From NCBI GenBank assembly GCA_025054775.1, contig JANWZA010000027.1, forward strand, positions 27,287-91,286: 64,000 bases of DNA, read 5' to 3'. The notes beneath the pieces were generated by a model. The model saw only the letters and a list, made by a program, of their open reading frames with translations, was not told the DNA's origin and did not search any database. The DNA comes from Microscillaceae bacterium. Its GTDB lineage: Bacteria > Bacteroidota > Bacteroidia > Cytophagales > Microscillaceae. Position numbers and translations under genes: made by a program. Every line of letters begins with the position of its first letter. Position 1 is the stretch's first letter. This document shows, piece by piece, positions 17,167 to 26,500 of this stretch.

Positions 17167-18660
17167 ATGGCAAAAGAAAAGAATAACCAAAATACTGAAA
17201 ATCAGCTATTTGCGAAAATTATTGCCCATGCCAAAGAGTATGGCTTCGTATTCCCAAGTAGCGAGATTTATGACGGCTTACAAGGTGTATATGACTATGG
17301 ACAAAACGGCGTAGAGCTGAAAAATAACCTTAAACAACTCTGGTGGAAAGCTATGACTCAATGCCACGAAAATATTGTAGGTATTGATGCGGCTATTTTT
17401 ATGCACCCCACCACCTGGAAAGCCTCTGGACACGTAGACAGTTTTAGCGACCCTATGATTGATAATAAGGACTCTAAAAAACGTTACCGTGCTGACAATC
17501 TAATTGAAGAGCGAATAGAACAATATAAACAAAACCAACAACTTGACAAAGCCTATGCCCTTGAAGCTAAACTTAACCAATGCTTAAATAATAATGACTT
17601 AGACGGCTTAAAACAAATTATCATAGAGGAGAACATCGTATGTGCTATTTCAGGAACGGCAAACTGGACGGATGTACGACAATTCAACCTCATGTTTAGC
17701 ACCGAGGCAGGTGCTGTGGCTGAAGAAGCAAGTACAATTTACCTTCGCCCTGAAACGGCACAAGGTATTTTTGTCAATTTTTTGAACGTGCAGAAAACGA
17801 GTCGCCAAAGAATCCCCTTCGGTATTGCCCAAATTGGCAAAGCCTTCCGAAATGAAATCGTAGCCCGCCAGTTCATTTTTCGTATGCGCGAATTTGAGCA
17901 AATGGAAATGCAATTTTTTGTACGACCTACTACTGAACTAGAATGGTATGAAAAATGGAAAACCTTGCGCCTTAAATTTCACCAAGCCATAGGATTAAAA
18001 CCCGAAAAGCTACGATACAAAGTTCACGAAAAATTAGCTCATTATGCAAATGCCGCCGTAGATATTGAATATGAATTCCCTTTTGGCTTCAAAGAAATTG
18101 AAGGCATACACTCACGTACCAATTTTGATTTGAGCCGACACCAAGAGTTCGCCAAAAAGAAAATGGAGTATTATGACGAGGAGACCAAAGAACGATATAT
18201 CCCCTATGTAGTAGAAACCTCAGTAGGAGCTGACAGGTTATTTTTGGCTATCCTTTGCAATGCTTATACCGAAGACACAGGCATAGATGCAGAAGGCAAA
18301 GAAAAAAACCGAGTGTATCTGGATTTGCATCCACTCCTTGCACCTATACAAGTAGCTGTTTTTCCCTTACTTCGTAAAGAAGGTTTGCCTGAAAAAGCCC
18401 GCCAAGTATTTGAACTATTACGATATGATTTTAGAACCATCTACGAAGAGCGTGGTACAATAGGTAAAAATTATACTCGCCAAGATTTAATTGGTACACC
18501 TTTTTGCCTCTGCATTGATCACCAAACCCTACAAGATGATACTCTTACTATCCGCTACCGAAATACCACTGAACAAATACGTGTACCTATTGCCGAATTG
18601 AAGGCTACCTTGTACAAAGAAATCAATTTGGCTCAATTTTTACAGCAGTTAAATCAGTAA
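17167..18660 (+). CDS. glyS: Glycyl-tRNA synthetase (dimeric, eukaryote/archaea-like type)
   Basis: 497 residues, charging tRNA-Gly in the cytoplasm. This is the alpha2 form, not the alpha/beta GlyQ-GlyS form. Class II landmarks are LRPETAQGIFVNF, motif 2 GKAFRNEI and FRMREFEQMEMQFF, and motif 3 VGADRLFLAIL. The C-terminal approximately 130 residues are the anticodon-binding domain (APIQVAVFPLLRKEGLP). An internal shorter frame at 17126 is spurious. Two glycosyltransferase genes follow, the first after only 4 bases, suggesting cotranscription of a housekeeping gene with surface-polysaccharide enzymes. Confidence 0.96.
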   Translation: MAKEKNNQNTENQLFAKIIAHAKEYGFVFPSSEIYDGLQGVYDYGQNGVELKNNLKQLWWKAMTQCHENIVGIDAAIFMHPTTWKASGHVDSFSDPMIDNKDSKKRYRADNLIEERIEQYKQNQQLDKAYALEAKLNQCLNNNDLDGLKQIIIEENIVCAISGTANWTDVRQFNLMFSTEAGAVAEEASTIYLRPETAQGIFVNFLNVQKTSRQRIPFGIAQIGKAFRNEIVARQFIFRMREFEQMEMQFFVRPTTELEWYEKWKTLRLKFHQAIGLKPEKLRYKVHEKLAHYANAAVDIEYEFPFGFKEIEGIHSRTNFDLSRHQEFAKKKMEYYDEETKERYIPYVVETSVGADRLFLAILCNAYTEDTGIDAEGKEKNRVYLDLHPLLAPIQVAVFPLLRKEGLPEKARQVFELLRYDFRTIYEERGTIGKNYTRQDLIGTPFCLCIDHQTLQDDTLTIRYRNTTEQIRVPIAELKATLYKEINLAQFLQQLNQ

Positions 18661-18664
18661 TCGT

Positions 18665-19573
18665 ATGCCTAATCCAAAAGTTGATGTCTCAATTATTATC
18701 ATCAATTATAATACTTACGAACTCACTTCTAAATGTATTGCCTCAGTATTAGCTCATACAAAAGATGTCAACTACGAAATTATTTTGATTGATAATGCCT
18801 CTCAGGAGTGTGATGCGCAACTCTTTCTTACGCAGTTTCCAAGTATTAGGCTTATCAAAAGTCCACAAAATGTAGGATTTTCAAAAGGTAATAATTTGGG
18901 CATAGCCGTTGCCCAAGGTGAATACATCTTGTTGCTTAATAGTGATACCGAACTTATAGAAAACAGCATTAAAATCTGCATAGAACGTATGCAAGCCGAA
19001 GAGAAAATTGGAGTACTTTCGTGCTCTCTTATTTATCCAAATGGTGAGTACCAAAGTATTGCTAATCGTTTTCCTTCTATTCAATTAGAACTTATAGAGC
19101 TGCTCCGAATAAATAAACTGCTTTCTGCTTCTCAAAGAAGCCACCAACTTATGGGTAGATATATCCAACACCATCGTGAAAGTTATGTGGACTGGGTATG
19201 GGGAGCCTTCTTTCTTACAAAACGCCGAATAATTGAGCAATTTCCTGAAAACAAACTCCCTGACGATTTTTTTATGTACTTCGAAGATGTAGAATGGTGC
19301 TATCTTATTCGAAAAATGGGCTATAAGGTATTATATTACCCCAAAACCAAAATAATCCATCACCTTTCAGCAAGTACAGCCTCTTTACCTGACAGCTATT
19401 TTGCTAAATTAGAGAAAATAGCCACTAACGAGGCTACATTCTTCAAAAGGCAAAAAGGTACTTGGTACGTGAAGCTATTATACTGGCTCCGTAGTCTTAA
19501 ATATTGGTCTTTGAGAGGAGACAATTTTAAGAAGGTTAGTAAATTTTATTACAATTTTCTAAAAAAAATTTAA
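18665..19573 (+). CDS. Family 2 glycosyltransferase
   Basis: 302 residues. GT-A motifs are IIIINYNTYELTSKCIAS, LIDNASQECD, QNVGFSKGNNLGIA, the metal-binding LLNSDTELI and FFMYFEDVEWCYLIRKMGY. The layout is that of rhamnosyl/GT2 enzymes of cell-surface glycan assembly. The C-terminal tail is basic (KLLYWLRSLKYWSLRG), possibly membrane-peripheral. It starts 4 bases after glyS and is followed after 36 bases by a second GT2 gene. Confidence 0.9.
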   Translation: MPNPKVDVSIIIINYNTYELTSKCIASVLAHTKDVNYEIILIDNASQECDAQLFLTQFPSIRLIKSPQNVGFSKGNNLGIAVAQGEYILLLNSDTELIENSIKICIERMQAEEKIGVLSCSLIYPNGEYQSIANRFPSIQLELIELLRINKLLSASQRSHQLMGRYIQHHRESYVDWVWGAFFLTKRRIIEQFPENKLPDDFFMYFEDVEWCYLIRKMGYKVLYYPKTKIIHHLSASTASLPDSYFAKLEKIATNEATFFKRQKGTWYVKLLYWLRSLKYWSLRGDNFKKVSKFYYNFLKKI

Positions 19574-19609
19574 ATGATTTTGTAATAGTTCTTAAAACTT
19601 ACCAAGTAA

Positions 19610-20611
19610 GTGACTACTCATTATCCTAAAATAAGTATCATTACCCCCTCATATAACCAAGGGCAGTACATAGAGCAAACTATCTTGTCAGTTATTGAAC
19701 AAGGCTATCCTAATTTAGAATACATTATTATTGATGGGCAAAGTACAGATAATTCTATTGCAATCATTCAAAAATATGAAAAGTATTTAAGCTACTGGAC
19801 CTCAGAAAAAAGCCTTGGGCAAAGCGATGCTATTAACAAAGGACTGCAAAGAGCTACAGGAGAGATTATTAACTGGCTTAATTCAGATGATTACTACGAA
19901 CCACAAACCCTATTCAAAGTTGCTCAAACTTTTATGAATACACAAGCCAAAGTCGTATGTGGAAGAAGCCGTATCTTCAAGGATAATCAAACGCTTTATT
20001 TCTCCCAAGGAACAGATGTCTATCCCAACAATTTAGCTAAAACTATTGGTTGGGCAAGGATAGACCAACCCGAAACCTTTTTTCACCATTCTGCTATTGA
20101 AAAAATGGGCTTGTTAGATAATCGCTTACATTACCTTATGGACAGAGACTGGTGGATAAAATATCTCTTACACTTTGGGCTAAATCATATTCAAAAAATT
20201 CCTGACCTACTAGTTAATTTTCGCCTACATGAAAATTCTAAAACCGTTTCCAAAGCCAAACTCTTTGACAAAGAGCACCATGATATTTTTTATGCTATTG
20301 CTAAGCAAGCTAAGCTAAAAAAATATCAGTATTTTATCCAAAATTTTTTCAATATCAATCCTTATTTTGAATTACATAACTTCCCCCCCATAGAGCCAGA
20401 ATTAGCAGAGCGTATTCTCAACTATTATGTTTTGCTCAAAGCCAACGAATTTTATGTAGAAAATGATAAAGCTACCACGCAAGCTTTTCTAAATTTTGTC
20501 AATATAGATCTACTAGAAAAAGAGGACCGCGAACTTTACAAAATTCTCAACTTCAGGAATCGTTACATTCCTATTTTCTTGCTTGAATTAGGTAGAAGAC
20601 TATTCAGATAA
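19610..20611 (+). CDS. Family 2 glycosyltransferase
   Basis: 333 residues, beginning at a GTG codon (19610). Motifs are ISIITPSYNQGQYIEQTI, IIDGQSTDNSI, the SLGQSDAINKGL helix, the metal-binding NWLNSDDYYEP and MDRDWWIKYL. The TPSYNQ/GQSDAINKG pair is typical of GT2 enzymes in exopolysaccharide clusters. No transmembrane segment is obvious. It is probably cotranscribed with the preceding GT2 and glyS. Confidence 0.9.
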   Translation: MTTHYPKISIITPSYNQGQYIEQTILSVIEQGYPNLEYIIIDGQSTDNSIAIIQKYEKYLSYWTSEKSLGQSDAINKGLQRATGEIINWLNSDDYYEPQTLFKVAQTFMNTQAKVVCGRSRIFKDNQTLYFSQGTDVYPNNLAKTIGWARIDQPETFFHHSAIEKMGLLDNRLHYLMDRDWWIKYLLHFGLNHIQKIPDLLVNFRLHENSKTVSKAKLFDKEHHDIFYAIAKQAKLKKYQYFIQNFFNINPYFELHNFPPIEPELAERILNYYVLLKANEFYVENDKATTQAFLNFVNIDLLEKEDRELYKILNFRNRYIPIFLLELGRRLFR

Positions 20612-20750
20612 CCTTTCATAACTATTTTGACAAGCTTAACTTGGGATTTGTCAAATACTCCAAAAGAACACTTGATAAAGCTTGCTAAACAGTGGGTAAA
20701 TAGTTACTTGGTAAATCAAATACCCCATATGGATGCTAAAACAAAATTAC

Positions 20751-20758
20751 TATCTTTG
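20751..20758 (+). promoter_or_regulatory. -7 element TATCTTTG for carB
   Basis: Consensus TAnnTTTG 46 bases before the ATG at 20805. It lies inside the extended open frame that starts at 20733, which supports the later start. Confidence 0.5.
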
Positions 20759-20804
20759 CACCGCTCAATTATGCATTACCTACATTACCATTTACCATTA
20801 CCTT

Positions 20805-23645
20805 ATGCCTCGCCACGCACATATTCAATCTGTTCTGATTATCGGCTCTGGACCTATCATCATCGGACAAGCCTGCGAGTTTGACTATTCAGGTTCGCAA
20901 GCGGCACGTTCTCTCCGTGAGGAGGGAATTGAAGTTACTCTTATCAATTCCAACCCTGCTACCATCATGACCGATAACATCACTGCTGATAATATTTACC
21001 TCAAACCTCTAACAAAAAAATCTATTATAGAAATTTTAGAAAAGCATAAGATAGACGCTGTACTCCCCACCATGGGTGGGCAAACGGCTCTTAACCTTTG
21101 TATTGATTGCGACAAGGCTGGTATCTGGAAAAAGTACGGGGTGAAAGTGATTGGTGTGGATATTCAAGCAATAGAAACTACCGAAAACCGCGAAAAATTT
21201 AGGCTCAAAATGAAAGAGTTAGGGTGTAATGTTTGCGAAGGACGTACAGCTACTTCCTTTTTAGAAGGAAATAAAATTGCCCAACAAATTGGCTTTCCTC
21301 TTGTTATTCGCCCTTCTTTTACCTTGGGAGGCACAGGAGGTAGCTTTGTGAATAAGCCTGAAGACTTCTCTGCCGCTCTAACTCACGGGCTAAAAGCCTC
21401 TCCTATTCATGAAGTACTGATTGAAAAAAGCGTACTCGGTTGGAAAGAATTTGAACTTGAACTTCTAAGAGATAATCAAGGAAATGTAATTATTGTCTGC
21501 ACCATAGAAAATTTTGACCCCATGGGCATACATACAGGCGACTCTATCACCGTTGCACCCGCCATGACACTCTCCGACAAGCTATATCAAGAAATGCGAA
21601 ACCTAGCTATCAAAGCCATGAACGGCATAGGGCAATTTGCAGGAGGGTGTAATATTCAGTTTGCAGTCAATCCTGATACTGACGAGATTATTGTCATTGA
21701 AATCAACCCACGCGTTTCGCGATCTTCAGCTTTGGCTTCTAAAGCCACAGGCTACCCTATTGCTAAAATAGCCGCCAAGTTAGCCATTGGTTACAATTTA
21801 GATGAGCTTCCTAACCAAATTACCAAAACCACTTCTGCTTATTTTGAACCTGCCCTTGACTATGTAGTCGTAAAAATCCCTCGTTGGAATTTTGATAAAT
21901 TTAGAGGCTCTAATACCAAATTAGGCTTACAAATGAAATCCGTAGGTGAGGTTATGGGTATAGGTAGGAGTTTCCAAGAAGCCTTACAAAAGGCTTGTCA
22001 ATCTTTAGAAACCCGCCGAAATGGTTTAGGTGCTGACGGCAAAGAACTTACCAACCAAGCCCAAATATTAGAAAGTTTGGAGTTCCCTAGTGCTGACCGC
22101 GTTTTTCATATCAAAGATGCTTTTATGATGGGTATTCCACTTAAAACTATTCAAAAATTAACCAAAATTGACAAGTGGTTTTTGCAACAAATAGAAGATT
22201 TAGCTAAATTAGACAAAACTATACAACAATATACCTTAGACACTCTGCCCAAAGAACTACTTATCGAAGCCAAACAAAAAGGCTATGCCGACAGGCAAAT
22301 CGCCCACTTGCTACGCTGCTGGGAAAGTGAAGTCTATAAAAAACGACAAGCCCTCAACATTAAGCGAGTTTACAAATTAGTAGATACTTGTGCTGCAGAA
22401 TTTGAGGCAAAAACACCTTATTATTATTCTACTTTCCAAACTGCCCAAGCCGAATACTTTGACGAGCAGAACAATGAGTCAATACCTTCAGATAGAAAGA
22501 AAATCATTATTCTTGGCTCAGGCCCTAACCGCATAGGGCAAGGTATTGAATTTGACTACTCTTGCGTACATGGTGTTCTAGCTGTCAAAGAAGCAGGCTT
22601 TGAGGCAATTATGATAAACTGCAACCCCGAGACCGTCTCTACCGATTTTGACATTGCTGACAAACTCTATTTCGAACCTATTTTTTGGGAACATATCTAC
22701 GACATCATTCAGCACGAACAGCCCGAAGGAGTTATCGTACAATTAGGCGGACAAACCGCTCTCAAATTAGCCGAAAAACTTGATAAATACGGCATCAACA
22801 TTATTGGCACTCCCTTCAAATCCCTTGATATGGCGGAAGACCGAGGATCTTTTTCAGCTCTTTTGAGAGACTTGAACATTCCCTACCCTAAATTTGGTGT
22901 AGTACAAAACGCCGAACAAGCTCTTGAATTAGCTAAAGAATTAGATTTTCCACTTTTAGTGCGCCCTTCGTATGTATTAGGTGGGCAAAGTATGAAAATC
23001 GTTATCAATGAGCAAGAATTAGAGGAGCATGTAGTAAATGTTCTTAATGATATTCCTGAAAACAAAATTTTACTTGACCACTTTCTTGACCGTGCCATTG
23101 AAGCCGAAGCCGATGCCATTTCTGATGGTGAAAACGTGTATGTTATCGGTGTCATGGAGCATATTGAACCTGCAGGCATCCATTCAGGGGACTCTAACGC
23201 CGTCTTACCTCCTTTTTCGCTTAGTCCCCTCATTGTAGAGCAAATTGTAGTTTATACCAAAAAAATTGCCCTTGCCCTTCAAACTAAAGGGCTTATTAAC
23301 GTTCAATTTGCTATCAAAGATGATAAGGTGTATGTTATTGAAGCTAATCCGCGTGCTTCACGTACCGTGCCCTTTATTTGCAAAGCCTATCAAGAGCCGT
23401 ACATCAACTATGCTACCAAAATTATGCTTGGCACACATACACTCAAAGATTTTCATTTTCAGCCTATTAAGAAAGGTTACGCTATTAAAATCCCTGTCTT
23501 TTCTTTTGACAAGTTTCCTAATGTAAACAAAGAACTCGGTCCCGAAATGAAATCTACTGGCGAAGCTATTTATTTTATTGATGACCTACAAGACGAATTT
23601 TTTTGGCAAGTTTATTCAGAGCGAAACTTATATCTTACACGTTAA
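20805..23645 (+). CDS. carB: Carbamoyl-phosphate synthase large subunit (short form)
   Basis: 946 residues from the ATG at 20805 (MPRHAHIQSVLIIGSGPI); 24 upstream codons are excluded because a promoter element lies in them. It makes carbamoyl phosphate from bicarbonate, glutamine-derived ammonia and 2 ATP for pyrimidines and arginine. Two ATP-grasp halves are present: the first starting GSGPIIIGQACEFDYSG with RPSFTLGGTGG, the second starting GSGPNRIGQGIEFDYSC with RPSYVLGGQSM. The protein ends shortly after the second ATP-grasp half (YSERNLYLTR), so the C-terminal MGS-like allosteric domain of about 130 residues found in the 1073-residue E. coli enzyme is absent. I believe shorter forms occur in Bacteroidota. 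carA is not nearby. Confidence 0.93.
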   Translation: MPRHAHIQSVLIIGSGPIIIGQACEFDYSGSQAARSLREEGIEVTLINSNPATIMTDNITADNIYLKPLTKKSIIEILEKHKIDAVLPTMGGQTALNLCIDCDKAGIWKKYGVKVIGVDIQAIETTENREKFRLKMKELGCNVCEGRTATSFLEGNKIAQQIGFPLVIRPSFTLGGTGGSFVNKPEDFSAALTHGLKASPIHEVLIEKSVLGWKEFELELLRDNQGNVIIVCTIENFDPMGIHTGDSITVAPAMTLSDKLYQEMRNLAIKAMNGIGQFAGGCNIQFAVNPDTDEIIVIEINPRVSRSSALASKATGYPIAKIAAKLAIGYNLDELPNQITKTTSAYFEPALDYVVVKIPRWNFDKFRGSNTKLGLQMKSVGEVMGIGRSFQEALQKACQSLETRRNGLGADGKELTNQAQILESLEFPSADRVFHIKDAFMMGIPLKTIQKLTKIDKWFLQQIEDLAKLDKTIQQYTLDTLPKELLIEAKQKGYADRQIAHLLRCWESEVYKKRQALNIKRVYKLVDTCAAEFEAKTPYYYSTFQTAQAEYFDEQNNESIPSDRKKIIILGSGPNRIGQGIEFDYSCVHGVLAVKEAGFEAIMINCNPETVSTDFDIADKLYFEPIFWEHIYDIIQHEQPEGVIVQLGGQTALKLAEKLDKYGINIIGTPFKSLDMAEDRGSFSALLRDLNIPYPKFGVVQNAEQALELAKELDFPLLVRPSYVLGGQSMKIVINEQELEEHVVNVLNDIPENKILLDHFLDRAIEAEADAISDGENVYVIGVMEHIEPAGIHSGDSNAVLPPFSLSPLIVEQIVVYTKKIALALQTKGLINVQFAIKDDKVYVIEANPRASRTVPFICKAYQEPYINYATKIMLGTHTLKDFHFQPIKKGYAIKIPVFSFDKFPNVNKELGPEMKSTGEAIYFIDDLQDEFFWQVYSERNLYLTR

Positions 23646-23831
23646 GATATTTAGGTGTTAATCAGAGCGAAAGTGACTTTTTTAATTTCATATTACGTTT
23701 AACAAGTAATAATTTAGATAATACTGTAATAATATGAATTATTGCATAATATTTGAGGATAATTTTAGGCTATGAGCCTGCAAATTTTGCTTTATATCCG
23801 TTTTTTTTATCCATCTTTTACTCCTTTTTTT

Positions 23832-24554
23832 ATGAAAAAAATAGTATTATTTTTTATGTTCTCTTGCTTTGCTTTTAGTTTTAGTTATGATCGTGTTTTT
23901 GCACAAGGGAAAGGGAAAAAAGAAAAAAAGGAAACTCGGTCAAAGAAAGAGGACAAGGTCTTAAAAGAACAAATGAAGGAATACTACTATGATATAGAGA
24001 AATTTGAAGAGTTGAAAAATAGTCGGGAAGAGGCAAAAAGAAAGATAGACTCCTTGAATGTGGAAATAGCAAAACTGAAAACGCAAGAGGAGCAGAGTAG
24101 CCAAAAAGCAAATGAATTGAGAAATGAACGAAACGCCATACAAGATAAAATACGCAAACTTGACGAAGAGGCTTCCAAACCACCAGAGAAAAAAGTTATT
24201 CCTTCAGGGGGGGTATTTTTTTCTGTGCAAATCGGCGCATATAATAAGCGAGATATAAGTAAACTTATTAATGAATATGATGCTGACTTGAACATGGAAA
24301 CTACACCTGTAGGCATGCGCAAATATCTTCTAGGATTATATAACACCTACGAAGATGCTAAAAAAGGCAAAGCTTACATTCGCAGCCTTGGTGTAAAAGA
24401 TGCCTGGATTGTGGCTTACAAAGATGGAAAGCGAGTACACATAAAAGAGGCACTTTTGCCACCTTCATCTTCAAAAACAAACACAAAGAAAGAAAAAGAA
24501 AATACGCCTAAAAAAGAAACCAAAGAAGAGGCTCCCGCAGAAGGTAATAAGTAA
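23832..24554 (+). CDS. Secreted SPOR-domain protein with coiled coil
   Basis: 240 residues from the ATG at 23832 (MKKIVLFFMF), chosen because it starts a proper signal peptide ending near VFAQ; the longer frame from 23772 has no such feature. A charged Lys/Glu-rich coiled coil (about 30-125) precedes a SPOR-like domain (FFSVQIGAYNKRD to VAYKDGKRV, about 138-212), a fold that binds denuded peptidoglycan glycan. A low-complexity Lys/Glu/Pro/Thr tail ends the protein. It is probably periplasmic and cell-wall associated. It appears monocistronic. Confidence 0.8.
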   Translation: MKKIVLFFMFSCFAFSFSYDRVFAQGKGKKEKKETRSKKEDKVLKEQMKEYYYDIEKFEELKNSREEAKRKIDSLNVEIAKLKTQEEQSSQKANELRNERNAIQDKIRKLDEEASKPPEKKVIPSGGVFFSVQIGAYNKRDISKLINEYDADLNMETTPVGMRKYLLGLYNTYEDAKKGKAYIRSLGVKDAWIVAYKDGKRVHIKEALLPPSSSKTNTKKEKENTPKKETKEEAPAEGNK

Positions 24555-24686
24555 CAACCAAGTAAAAGTGTAACCTATTTCTTTTGGGAGCAGAAGAGAT
24601 TTTGCAACTTTATCAAAATCAAGAGTTAGATTTATCTGTTTATAGAGTACAAAATACAAAAAATTGCCTGAAAAGAGGTGGTTTTT

Positions 24687-25460
24687 TTATCTTTCCACAA
24701 GTAGGCTACTCAAGAGAGTAAGACTGTTGTTTTGATAAGCATACTGAAAAAAGCCACTTTTACCAATCAAAAGCAAAGAGTTGGGTAAGGGAATAACATC
24801 AAAAGCATCTATATCTCTGAATTGTTGTACTTGGGTAATATTCACTGGGTCGCTACGGTCAAATACTTTTAATCCTTCTTTGCCATCACAGACAAAGAGT
24901 AAATTACCCTGTATGCCAAGCCCTGCAGGATTATGCATGGGAAATACTTTTAATTGCTTAGGGTTAGTGTAATCACTAATGTCAATAACTTCTAATTGAT
25001 TAGTAATACCTTGGCACATGGTATTGCCACTTCGCAAGGTTACATAAGCATAATTGCCTTCTACTACTACAGGGTCGCAAGCGCGAATATGCCTATAAAC
25101 GGATAAAAGCTGAGGATGAACAGGATTTTGTAAGCTATAAATGTACATTCCATCCGCAGAGCCGATAAAAAGTGTGTTGTTGTAAGGGAAAATGGTTTCT
25201 ATCTCCCATCCTATTTGTGTTTTATTTATATCCTTAGGATTTGCAAGATTGCTAATATCAAAGGTATTCAAAGCGTATCTATCTACGGCATATAAGTAAT
25301 TGCCTAAAATAGCAAATCGTGCCATAGATCCACCTTTACCTACATTGTGATTATGAGGGCTAACACTATCCGAGTTTCTACAACGCACTAAAAGAGCAAT
25401 ACCTGCAATAAGAATAAATATTTGTAATAGAACATGAAGCCAAGTGTGAATTCTTTGCAT
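24687..25460 (-). CDS. LVIVD-repeat protein, membrane anchored
   Basis: 257 residues from the ATG at 25460 (MQRIHTWLHVLLQIFILIAG); the longer frame adds an unlikely N-terminus. A hydrophobic segment (about 8-25) ends in a Cys (LLVRCRNSD) that could be a lipidation site, although it is a poor lipobox. The rest is a series of LVIVD-type beta-propeller repeats (YLYAVDRYALNTFDISNLAN, YAYVTLRSG..LEVIDISDY, LLFVCDGKEGLKVFDRSDP). Such proteins are exported and of unknown function. It is the second gene of a pair with the LVIVD protein at 25544-26062. Confidence 0.8.
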   Translation of the reverse strand: MQRIHTWLHVLLQIFILIAGIALLVRCRNSDSVSPHNHNVGKGGSMARFAILGNYLYAVDRYALNTFDISNLANPKDINKTQIGWEIETIFPYNNTLFIGSADGMYIYSLQNPVHPQLLSVYRHIRACDPVVVEGNYAYVTLRSGNTMCQGITNQLEVIDISDYTNPKQLKVFPMHNPAGLGIQGNLLFVCDGKEGLKVFDRSDPVNITQVQQFRDIDAFDVIPLPNSLLLIGKSGFFQYAYQNNSLTLLSSLLVER

Positions 25461-25543
25461 GATTGTAAAGGGTTGTAAGTGTTGGTAAAAATTGTAAAAA
25501 ATATGAATAATATGCACGAAATATAATTCGGCTGTAAAGAAGT

Positions 25544-26062
25544 TTATCTTTTTCTCCAACCTATGAAAATACCTTTACTATAATCTATCATAACAGGTAT
25601 ACCGTCAGGGGCAGTTAAGAAATCTACAGAGCTATAATAACTATTAAACACATTTTCAATTCTTTGAACAAATGTATAATTGTTTAGGTTATACACAATC
25701 AAATCTTGCTGGTTATCCAAATACATCATATTATTTTTGATAGCAATATCTTTATTGCCTTTAATTTCAATAAAACCAATTTGGATAGGTTGGCTAGGGT
25801 TGCGGTTATCAATGACGTGAATACCCTCGTTCTCCTCACCAATAAAAATAAAGTGATTATAGGTGTAAATTTTACCTGTTTTTCTTAAAGGGCGTGCAGG
25901 CTTCAAACCATTAATGTTTTGATCGATTTCCTGCCTTGAAGCATAAATTGGTTCATACTTACTATCTTTGAAAAATGGGAATTGCGGGTAAAACAAAGCC
26001 AAATTGAGTAGCATAACCACTAAAAGCAATGCTAAACTCCAAGTCTTGGTAGTAGATTGCAT
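25544..26062 (-). CDS. LVIVD-repeat protein
   Basis: 172 residues from the ATG at 26062. A transmembrane or signal segment (about 8-24, LALLLVVMLLNLALF) is followed by KYEPIYASRQEI and two LVIVD-like repeats (YNHFIFIGEENEGIHVIDNR, MMYLDNQQDLIVYNLNN), ending GIFIGWRKR. It is first in a two-gene unit with the larger LVIVD protein (84 bases apart). Probable cell-envelope protein of unknown role. Confidence 0.8.
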   Translation of the reverse strand: MQSTTKTWSLALLLVVMLLNLALFYPQFPFFKDSKYEPIYASRQEIDQNINGLKPARPLRKTGKIYTYNHFIFIGEENEGIHVIDNRNPSQPIQIGFIEIKGNKDIAIKNNMMYLDNQQDLIVYNLNNYTFVQRIENVFNSYYSSVDFLTAPDGIPVMIDYSKGIFIGWRKR

Positions 26063-26500
26063 AAATTCTAAATGAATCAATAAAAATTTAGCATCAAAAA
26101 ATTGAACCACACATAGCAATCAAATAACGCAAAAAACCGAAAGTGCGTTGCTTTTTGGAGATATAAATATGCTATCGCGTATAAATTCAAAAAATGATAA
26201 AAGAAACAAGCCTAATTTTTATGTTACAACCCAATTCAATAATAGAGCAATATTATTAAGGCAAAAGAAAAATCTGAAAATCAATGCAGTAGCAGGGAGT
26301 AATAAAGTGATTATGCGGGTGAGTTTCCAAATACTAAACACTAAAAGTGAAAATAACCTAATATAACAAGATAAAATAATAAATTTCGCAATAATTATTC
26401 TGTGCTTTTAAAGTACATTCCTGACAAAGAAGCCAAAAATCCTTTTTTTGCCTAAATTTGCAGAAAAAATGAAAAACTATGAAAAGAATGGCATAAAAGC
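26063..26500. other. Divergent intergenic region
   Basis: 438 AT-rich bases. A TAAATTTG element (26453-26460) lies 41 bases before the next plus-strand gene. A minus-strand frame (26219-26407) encodes about 62 mostly hydrophobic residues but has no start codon. Nothing else supported. Confidence 0.4.
26453..26460 (+). promoter_or_regulatory. -7 element TAAATTTG
   Basis: Consensus TAnnTTTG, 41 bases upstream of the GlmU-like gene. No -33 match at the expected distance. Confidence 0.4.

Noticed and set aside
26219..26407. 62-codon hydrophobic frame on the minus strand
   Set aside because: No ATG, GTG or TTG start in a plausible position, and the AT-rich region alone can generate such a frame.
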